From the NCBI GenBank assembly GCA_035642125.1, contig DASQSZ010000438.1, positions 1 to 16,139 of the forward strand: a DNA stretch of 16,139 nt, written 5' to 3'. Source of the DNA: CALAED01 sp937891035. Its GTDB lineage: Bacteria; Actinomycetota; Actinomycetes; Streptosporangiales; Streptosporangiaceae. The translations under genes were made by a program, and so were the position numbers. The notes under the pieces are model-generated. The model worked only from the letters and a program-made list of their open reading frames with translations, had not been told where the DNA came from and ran no database searches. This document shows, one piece after another, positions 12,090 to 16,139 of this stretch. Position 1 is the first letter of the stretch, and every line of letters begins with the position of its first letter.

Positions 12090-13043
12090 ATGAGTGAATT
12101 CGAATTCATCACTCGCATCACAAAGCGTCTATCACGTACGGCCAATGAACGTCGAGACGCTCGGGGCGAAGTCGCCGAAAAGGCGCCCCCCGACTTCGTC
12201 GACATCGGCCCGGGCGACGACGCCGCGGTCGTCCGCGCTCCCGGCGGCCGAGTGGTCGCGACCTCCGATCTCCTCATTGAGGGCCGCCATTTCCGCCGTG
12301 ACTGGTCGGGCCCGTATGACGTGGGCCGCAAGGCGGCCGCGCAGAATTTGGCCGATGTGGTGGCGATGGGGGCCCGTCCGACGGCATTGCTGATCGGTTT
12401 CGGAGTGCCGCTCGAGACCGAGCCGGAGTGGGCCGAGCGGCTCTACGACGGACTGCGCGACGAGTGCGATCTGGTGGGCGCGGCGGTGGCGGGCGGCGAC
12501 GTGGTCCGGGCACCGATGGTGATCTTGGCGGTGACCGCGCTCGGAGATCTGGCCGGGCGGGCACCGCTGCTGCGCTCGGGCGCGCGCCCCGGCGACGTGG
12601 TGGCGGTACGTGGGCGGCTCGGCTTCGCCGCGGCGGGGGTCGACCTCCTCTCCCGCGGGCGCGACGCGCCCGCGGTGCTCCTCGATGCCCACCGGCGGCC
12701 CCGCCCGCCGTACGCGGCGGGGGAAGAGGCGGCGCGGCTCGGCGCGACGGCGCTGATCGACGTCAGCGACGGTCTGGTGCAAGATCTCGGGCACATCGCG
12801 GCCGCCAGCGGGGTCAGCATCGACATCGACGCCGCCGCGCTGCCGATAGCGGCCGAGCTCGGCGCCGAGGGCCGCACCTTCGTGCTCACCGGAGGTGACG
12901 ATCACGCGTTCGCCGGTACGTTTCCGCGCGAAACGGCGCTGCCGCAGACGTGGCGGGCGATCGGACATGTCGTCGCCGGAGAGGGCGTCACCATTGATGG
13001 GCGGCCGCACGGTCTGACCGGGTGGGACCACTTCCGACAATAA
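12090..13043 (+). CDS. thiL: Thiamine-monophosphate kinase
   Basis: Phosphorylates thiamine monophosphate to thiamine diphosphate, the last step of thiamine cofactor synthesis, 317 residues. Family motifs: G-P-G-D-D-A-A-V-V (residues 40-48), T-S-D-L-L-I-E-G-R-H-F (58-68), K-A-A-A-Q-N-L-A-D-V-V-A-M-G-A (81-95), V-A-G-G-D-V-V-R-A, D-V-S-D-G-L and L-T-G-G-D-D-H-A-F, where the usual Glu of G-G-E-D-H is Asp. The ATG at 12090 starts M-S-E-F-E-F-I. It has no ribosome site at normal distance. GGAGG at 12064-12068 is too far, but a seven-codon frame starting with GTG at 12070 ends in a TGA that overlaps this ATG (ATGA), so coupling is possible. The CBM2-like gene follows. Confidence 0.95.
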   Translation: MSEFEFITRITKRLSRTANERRDARGEVAEKAPPDFVDIGPGDDAAVVRAPGGRVVATSDLLIEGRHFRRDWSGPYDVGRKAAAQNLADVVAMGARPTALLIGFGVPLETEPEWAERLYDGLRDECDLVGAAVAGGDVVRAPMVILAVTALGDLAGRAPLLRSGARPGDVVAVRGRLGFAAAGVDLLSRGRDAPAVLLDAHRRPRPPYAAGEEAARLGATALIDVSDGLVQDLGHIAAASGVSIDIDAAALPIAAELGAEGRTFVLTGGDDHAFAGTFPRETALPQTWRAIGHVVAGEGVTIDGRPHGLTGWDHFRQ

Positions 13044-13100
13044 TTCTGATGTTCCAGGGCCCTCGTGTTACCTGTCTGGTAGGCATGCTTGCTGTGGTTT

Positions 13101-13126
13101 TGGTATACATCCCGAGACCGGAGAGG
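13101..13126 (+). promoter_or_regulatory. Extended -10 promoter and ribosome site of the CBM2-like gene
   Basis: TGG directly followed by TATACA (13104-13109) is a good extended -10 element. No convincing -35 lies 17 bases upstream, which is acceptable for extended -10 promoters. GGAGAGG (13120-13126) precedes the ATG at 13132 by five bases. The gene therefore seems to be transcribed on its own and not only from thiL. Confidence 0.5.
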
Positions 13127-13131
13127 ACGGG

Positions 13132-13782
13132 ATGGGACGACACGCCAGGCTCGCGGAAAGACAAGCGCTGTTCGAGGCCTTCGAAGACGAGACCGATGAG
13201 CATATCGAGCCGGGCGAGCCGGTCGAGCCGGGCGAATCGGCCGCTAAACGCCGGCTTCGGTGGATCCTCCGGGTCCCGCTCCTGCCCGCCCTCGCGGGCG
13301 TCGGCGCCCTAGGGATCGTGCTGGCCGCGTACGGCACCCAGCAGATCTCGCTCAACTTCTCCGACGGCGACAACACGCCGCCCGCCGGGCAGACGGGGGC
13401 GCCGCCGCAGCGCCAGGACGACTCCGTCGCGGCGCAAGGCAGCCGCGCCGGCCGCGGCGTCGGTCACGCCGGCACCGTCACTGTGGCCTTCCGTGCCACG
13501 TCGAAATGGACCGACGGCTTCGAGGGCAGGGCGACCATCGTCAACGTGAGCGGCCGCCCGATCAGCGGCTGGACCTTCGCCTTCCGCTTCCCGAACGCGA
13601 AGGTGTTGTCGATCTGGGAGGTCCAGGTCGTCCGGCTCGGCAACCCGGTGATCGTGCGCAATCCGCCGCAGTCGGCCGCCATCGCCCCCGGCGAGTCGGT
13701 GCAGATCGGCTTCACCGCGCGCGGGGCCGCCGGCTCTCCGGCGGCCTGTACCTTCAATGGCGTTCGCTGCCTCCTCGTCTGA
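13132..13782 (+). CDS. Membrane-anchored CBM2-like domain protein
   Basis: A 216-residue protein in three parts. Residues 1-46 are charged and probably cytoplasmic, with an E-P-G-E repeat. A single membrane helix spans about 48-67 (P-L-L-P-A-L-A-G-V-G-A-L-G-I-V-L-A-A-Y-G). After a disordered Gly/Pro/Gln linker, residues 114-213 resemble carbohydrate-binding module family 2: T-V-T-V-A-F, K-W-T-D-G-F (Trp126), I-S-G-W-T-F-A-F-R-F-P (Trp147), I-W-E (Trp162), I-A-P-G-E-S-V-Q-I-G-F and C-T-F-N-G-V-R-C. The usual W-N before the A-P-G-E segment is replaced by N-P-P-Q-S (177-181), and both cysteines (206, 213) sit at the C-terminal end, so the standard end-to-end disulphide is absent. No catalytic domain is attached. 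It may bind a wall or matrix polysaccharide, or may have lost sugar binding. Its place between thiL and thiD suggests no shared role. Confidence 0.8.
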   Translation: MGRHARLAERQALFEAFEDETDEHIEPGEPVEPGESAAKRRLRWILRVPLLPALAGVGALGIVLAAYGTQQISLNFSDGDNTPPAGQTGAPPQRQDDSVAAQGSRAGRGVGHAGTVTVAFRATSKWTDGFEGRATIVNVSGRPISGWTFAFRFPNAKVLSIWEVQVVRLGNPVIVRNPPQSAAIAPGESVQIGFTARGAAGSPAACTFNGVRCLLV

Positions 13783-13792
13783 ATCGTCTGAC

Positions 13793-13798
13793 TAGTCT
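13793..13798 (+). promoter_or_regulatory. Candidate -10 box for leaderless thiD mRNA
   Basis: TAGTCT matches the actinobacterial TAnnnT -10 pattern and ends seven bases before the thiD GTG at 13806. Transcription would begin at or next to the start codon. No Shine-Dalgarno is present in front of thiD, which fits. No clear -35 is seen. Confidence 0.4.
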
Positions 13799-13805
13799 GG
13801 CTGTC

Positions 13806-14600
13806 GTGACTCCACCACGTGTGCTTACCGTCGCCGGCTCCGACTCCGGCGGCGGCGCGGGCATCCAGGCCGACCTGAAGACGATGCTGGCTCTCGGCGT
13901 ACACGGGATGAGCGTCGTCGCCGCGGTGACCGCCCAAAACTCGCTCGGCGTGCAGGGCTATTGGGAGCTGCCGCCCGAGGCGGTGCGGGCCCAGCTCGAC
14001 TCCGTGCTGTCCGACATCGGCGCACAGACGATCAAGACCGGCATGCTCGCCTCCGCCACCCTGGTCGAGACGGTCGCGGCCGTGCTCGCCGACGTGGAGG
14101 TGCCCGTCGTCGTCGACCCGGTGGGCGTGTCCAAGCACGGCGATTCGCTGCTGGCGCCCGATGCCGTCGGCGCCGTACGGTCGGCGCTGCTGCCCGTGGC
14201 GACCGTCGTGACGCCCAACCTGTGGGAGGTCGAGCAACTGACCGGGGTCACGGTGCGAGAGGAGTCACGCCTGAGCGAGGCCGCGGCGGCGGTCAAGGAT
14301 CTCGGCCCGCGCTGGGTGCTGATCAAGGGCGGGCATCTGCTCGGCGACCCGGTCGACCTGCTGTACGACGGCGAGCACGAGTACCGATTTCCCGGGCGGC
14401 GGCTCGACAACGCGCACACGCACGGCACCGGTTGCACGCTGGCGTCGGCCGTCGCGTCCTACCTGGCGCTCGGCCGGGACATGGTCGGTGCCGTACGGGC
14501 GGCCAAGGAGTACGTCACGGGCGCGATCGAGGGCGGGTTCGCGCTCGGCGCCGGCATCGGCCCGGTCGATCACGCCTGGCGGTGGCGCGACCGCGGCTGA
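13806..14600 (+). CDS. thiD: Hydroxymethylpyrimidine / phosphomethylpyrimidine kinase
   Basis: Ribokinase-family enzyme that phosphorylates 4-amino-5-hydroxymethyl-2-methylpyrimidine (HMP) and then HMP-phosphate, supplying the pyrimidine half of thiamine. The product has 264 residues. Signatures are V-A-G-S-D-S-G-G-G-A-G-I-Q-A-D-L-K (residues 9-25), the V-V-D-P-V segment, T-P-N-L-W-E and the C-terminal anion-hole motif H-T-H-G-T-G-C-T-L-A-S-A. The frame extends upstream through the CBM2-like gene, but the conserved P-R-V-L-T-V-A-G-S-D fixes the start at GTG 13806, which lacks a ribosome site and is probably leaderless. A separate regulator or ThiE fusion is not present. Confidence 0.95.
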   Translation: MTPPRVLTVAGSDSGGGAGIQADLKTMLALGVHGMSVVAAVTAQNSLGVQGYWELPPEAVRAQLDSVLSDIGAQTIKTGMLASATLVETVAAVLADVEVPVVVDPVGVSKHGDSLLAPDAVGAVRSALLPVATVVTPNLWEVEQLTGVTVREESRLSEAAAAVKDLGPRWVLIKGGHLLGDPVDLLYDGEHEYRFPGRRLDNAHTHGTGCTLASAVASYLALGRDMVGAVRAAKEYVTGAIEGGFALGAGIGPVDHAWRWRDRG

Positions 14601-14602
14601 CG

Positions 14603-14639
14603 CGGGCCCTCGCCGGGCCCGGTGCCTTGGCGCCGGCAC
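14603..14639. terminator. GC-rich hairpins between convergent thiD and rpmB
   Basis: CGGGCCC (14603-14609) and GGGCCCG (14615-14621) make a seven-base stem with a five-base loop two bases after the thiD stop. A second, weaker hairpin pairs GTGCC (14622-14626) with GGCAC (14635-14639). No T tract is present on either strand, as is common in high-GC actinobacteria. They may stop transcripts from both sides. Confidence 0.5.
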
Positions 14640-14672
14640 GGTTGGGCGCGCGGACACCGGTTGTATGGCGGC

Positions 14673-14705
14673 CGGGCGGCCTCAGGTGTGGTCGGGCGGC
14701 CTCAG
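14673..14705. repeat. 13-base direct repeat reaching into the rpmB stop
   Basis: CGGGCGGCCTCAG occurs at 14673-14685 and 14693-14705, offset by 20 bases. The second copy contains the rpmB stop codon (TGA on the minus strand, 14704..14702). The layout resembles the repeat at the end of leuD. Confidence 0.7.
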
Positions 14706-14896
14706 CGGGAGGGCTTGGTGATCTTGCCGGCCTTGATGCAGGACGTGCAGACGTTGAGGCGCTTGGTGGTGCGGCCGACGACCGCGCGCACCCGCTGGAT
14801 GTTCGGGTTCCAGCGACGCGAGGTGCGGACGTGGGAGTGCGAGACCCGCTTGCCGAACCCGGGCCGCTTGCCGCAAACGTCGCATACGGAAGCCAC
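14702..14896 (-). CDS. rpmB: 50S ribosomal protein L28, zinc-ribbon (C+) form
   Basis: Ribosomal protein bL28 of 64 residues. It keeps both CxxC pairs, Cys5/Cys8 (C-D-V-C-G-K) and Cys50/Cys53 (C-T-S-C-I-K-A-G-K), so it is the zinc-binding C+ form and not the zinc-independent paralogue induced by Zur. Between them lie the conserved S-H-S-H-V-R-T-S-R-R-W-N-P-N-I-Q. The frame is open for hundreds of codons upstream, but the family length fixes the start at GTG 14896, with GGAG seven bases upstream. It is transcribed alone, divergent from the fakA-like gene and convergent with thiD. Its leader has a hairpin and its -10 region shares a 9-mer with hup. Confidence 0.96.
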   Translation of the reverse strand: MASVCDVCGKRPGFGKRVSHSHVRTSRRWNPNIQRVRAVVGRTTKRLNVCTSCIKAGKITKPSR

Positions 14897-14926
14897 GGTG
14901 TACTCCAAGTGATATCGATGCTTGAT

Positions 14927-14943
14927 CGCTCCTGCGCGGAGCG
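14927..14943 (-). promoter_or_regulatory. Hairpin in the rpmB leader
   Basis: CGCTCC (14927-14932) and GGAGCG (14938-14943) form a six-base perfect stem with a five-base loop, about 31 bases before the rpmB start on the minus strand. If transcription starts from the box at 14984..14979, this hairpin lies in a leader of about 76 bases. A ribosomal-protein autoregulatory role is only a possibility. Confidence 0.35.
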
Positions 14944-14978
14944 CCCGCCAACACGATTCCCGCTGGGAAGTCGTGATA

Positions 14979-14987
14979 AGGGTAGCC
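14979..14987 (-). promoter_or_regulatory. Candidate rpmB -10 region
   Basis: On the minus strand the sequence reads GGCTACCCT. TACCCT fits the TAnnnT -10 pattern. TTCGCG, 19 bases upstream (15009..15004), is a weak -35. The same GGCTACCCT 9-mer lies upstream of hup at 4628-4636. Confidence 0.35.
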
Positions 14988-15026
14988 GAACTCCTTCCGG
15001 CCCCGCGAACCGGCGCCGGAACGGCG

Positions 15027-15055
15027 TTCATCCCCGCCCAGAGCCGCACTAGCCT
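15027..15055 (+). promoter_or_regulatory. Candidate promoter of the fakA-like gene
   Basis: TTCATC (15027-15032) and TAGCCT (15050-15055) are separated by 17 bases. Transcription would start near 15062 and give a leader of about 38 bases carrying a strong ribosome site, AAGGAGGTGG. Confidence 0.4.
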
Positions 15056-15100
15056 TTCCGGAGCCTTCTTGAGCGGTCCGGACACCAAAAGGAGGTGGAG

Positions 15101-16139
15101 GTGCGCGAGGTCCTGGACGCCGCGGTCGTCCAGCAGTGGTGCCGGCTGGCGGCCGACGCGCTGGGCCGGACGCGGGCGGAGATCGACGCGCTCAACGTGT
15201 TCCCCGTGCCGGACGCCGACACGGGCACCAATCTGCACATCACCGTGCTGGCGGGGGCCGAGGCGGTGGCGGGTCTGCCGGACGACGCGGGCGCCGGCGC
15301 GACGTGGGCGGCGCTGGCCCAGGGCGCCCTGCTCGGCGCGCGCGGCAACTCCGGAATCATTGTGAGCCAGATGTTCCGCGGTCTTGCCGAGGTCTTGGGC
15401 GGGCGCGATGAGCCGCCGGGCGGCACGGCCTTGCGCGCCGCCCTGGCTCACGCCGCCGCCATGGCCAGGGCGGCCGTCGCGCAGCCGGTCGAAGGCACGA
15501 TCTTGAGCGTCCTCGACGCCGCGGCCGCCGCGCCCGCCGGCCGTACCACCGCTCTCGCCGAGGTCGCGCGCGGTGCCGCCGAGCGGGCCCGCGCCGCGCT
15601 GGATCGTACGACGGATCAGCTGGAGGTGCTGGCCGGCAACGGCGTCGTGGACGCCGGCGGCGCCGGCCTGTGCGTCGTGCTCGACGCGCTCGCCGCCGTG
15701 ATCACCGAGGTGTACCCCGACCGGTATCTCGTGCCCGGCCGGATCGGCGGCGCGCGGCCGCCGGCGTCCGCGCCGGCCGGCGGCAGGTACGAGGTCATGT
15801 ATCTCATCGACGCGGCCGACGACACGATGCCGCGGTTGCGCGCCGCGCTCGGCGGCCTGGGCGACTCCTTGGTCGTGGTGGGCGGTGACGGGCTCTGGAA
15901 CGTTCATGTGCATGCCGACGACGCGGGGGCGGCCATCGAGGCGGGGATCGCGGCCGGCCGCCCGCACCGGATCAGGGTGACCTATCTGCCCGCGGACCGG
16001 CGCTCGGCGGCGGCGGCCGACGGAGCCGCGCCCGCCGATCGCGCCGCCCGCGGCGTGGTCGCGGTCACGAGCGGCGCCGGTCTCGCCGCGCTGTTCGAGG
16101 ACGCCGGGGCCCGGGTGGTCATCAGGGAGCCCGGCGGCG
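15101..16139 (+). CDS. DAK2-domain protein, FakA-like fatty acid kinase (3' end outside)
   Basis: The first 346 residues of a FakA/YloV-type protein. The N-terminal DhaL/DAK2 kinase domain spans about residues 9-200, with L-N-V-F-P-V-P-D-A-D-T-G-T-N (31-44, Mg-binding Asp38 and Asp40), G-A-R-G-N-S-G-I-I-V-S-Q (79-90), and V-D-A-G-G-A-G (183-189). The middle domain follows (Y-E-V-M-Y-L-I-D, D-S-L-V-V-V-G-G-D-G-L-W-N-V-H-V-H). In Firmicutes, FakA phosphorylates fatty acids held by FakB proteins for phospholipid synthesis. The same role is inferred here. The GTG at 15101 has GGAGG five bases upstream. The gene corresponds by position to the DAK genes before recG in mycobacteria. It runs off the right edge without a stop. 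Confidence 0.88.
   Translation, partial: MREVLDAAVVQQWCRLAADALGRTRAEIDALNVFPVPDADTGTNLHITVLAGAEAVAGLPDDAGAGATWAALAQGALLGARGNSGIIVSQMFRGLAEVLGGRDEPPGGTALRAALAHAAAMARAAVAQPVEGTILSVLDAAAAAPAGRTTALAEVARGAAERARAALDRTTDQLEVLAGNGVVDAGGAGLCVVLDALAAVITEVYPDRYLVPGRIGGARPPASAPAGGRYEVMYLIDAADDTMPRLRAALGGLGDSLVVVGGDGLWNVHVHADDAGAAIEAGIAAGRPHRIRVTYLPADRRSAAAADGAAPADRAARGVVAVTSGAGLAALFEDAGARVVIREPGG

Noticed and set aside
14897..15967. Long minus-strand extension upstream of rpmB
   Set aside because: It is antisense to the DAK2 gene, whose motifs are certain. L28 has a fixed length of about 60 residues starting near the first CxxC.
1..16139. Mobile elements, CRISPR arrays, tRNA or rRNA genes
   Set aside because: No transposase or integrase motifs, no regularly spaced repeats of CRISPR length and no tRNA cloverleaf pattern were seen. 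The gene order is that of the conserved actinobacterial core.

Overview
This is a GC-rich (roughly 70% by eye) actinobacterial chromosome segment. High G/C at third codon positions, GTG starts, an NdgR-type IclR regulator next to leuCD, a CofC (coenzyme F420) gene and the gene order all point to Actinomycetota, most likely a Streptosporangiales-like lineage. That rank is an inference. The order ndgR-leuC-leuD-hup-cofC-plsC-gpsA-ddl-DUF3515-RAM-thiL-thiD-rpmB-fakA matches the conserved block known from Mycobacterium (Rv2989 to about Rv2974c) and Streptomyces, so most of the window is vertically inherited housekeeping DNA. I see no insertion sequence, prophage, CRISPR array, tRNA or rRNA. No stretch longer than 300 bases lacks a gene.

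Layout. 1-1232: a MerR-type regulator (minus strand) with a dense dyad cluster in its promoter, the possible start of a coupled gene running off the left edge, and a small unrecognised protein (plus). 1329-4143: ndgR (minus) divergent from leuC-leuD (plus), with a perfect 7-1-7 palindrome between them. 4179-5018: a hairpin terminator, a small basic unknown protein, and a tail-less HU gene. 5045-5915: a cold-shock-like mini-protein and cofC (minus). 6010-9098: plsC, gpsA and ddl (plus), supplying phospholipid precursors and the peptidoglycan D-Ala-D-Ala dipeptide. 9121-12005: on the minus strand a stand-alone RAM-domain protein, a DUF3515 lipoprotein and a large beta-propeller lipoprotein. 12090-14600: thiL, a membrane-anchored CBM2-like protein and thiD (plus), so two thiamine-pathway kinases flank an unrelated surface protein. 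14702-14896: rpmB (minus), Cys4 zinc-ribbon type. 15101-end: a DAK2/FakA-like fatty-acid kinase gene cut by the right edge.

No new multigene system is evident. The items most worth a second look are the palindrome inside the ndgR promoter, the membrane-anchored CBM2-like protein that has lost a ligand-site tryptophan, the HU gene without its usual lysine-rich tail at the hupB/hupS locus, a 23-codon mini-ORF that joins plsC to gpsA through stop/start overlaps at both ends, and short duplications that include the stop codons of leuD and rpmB.
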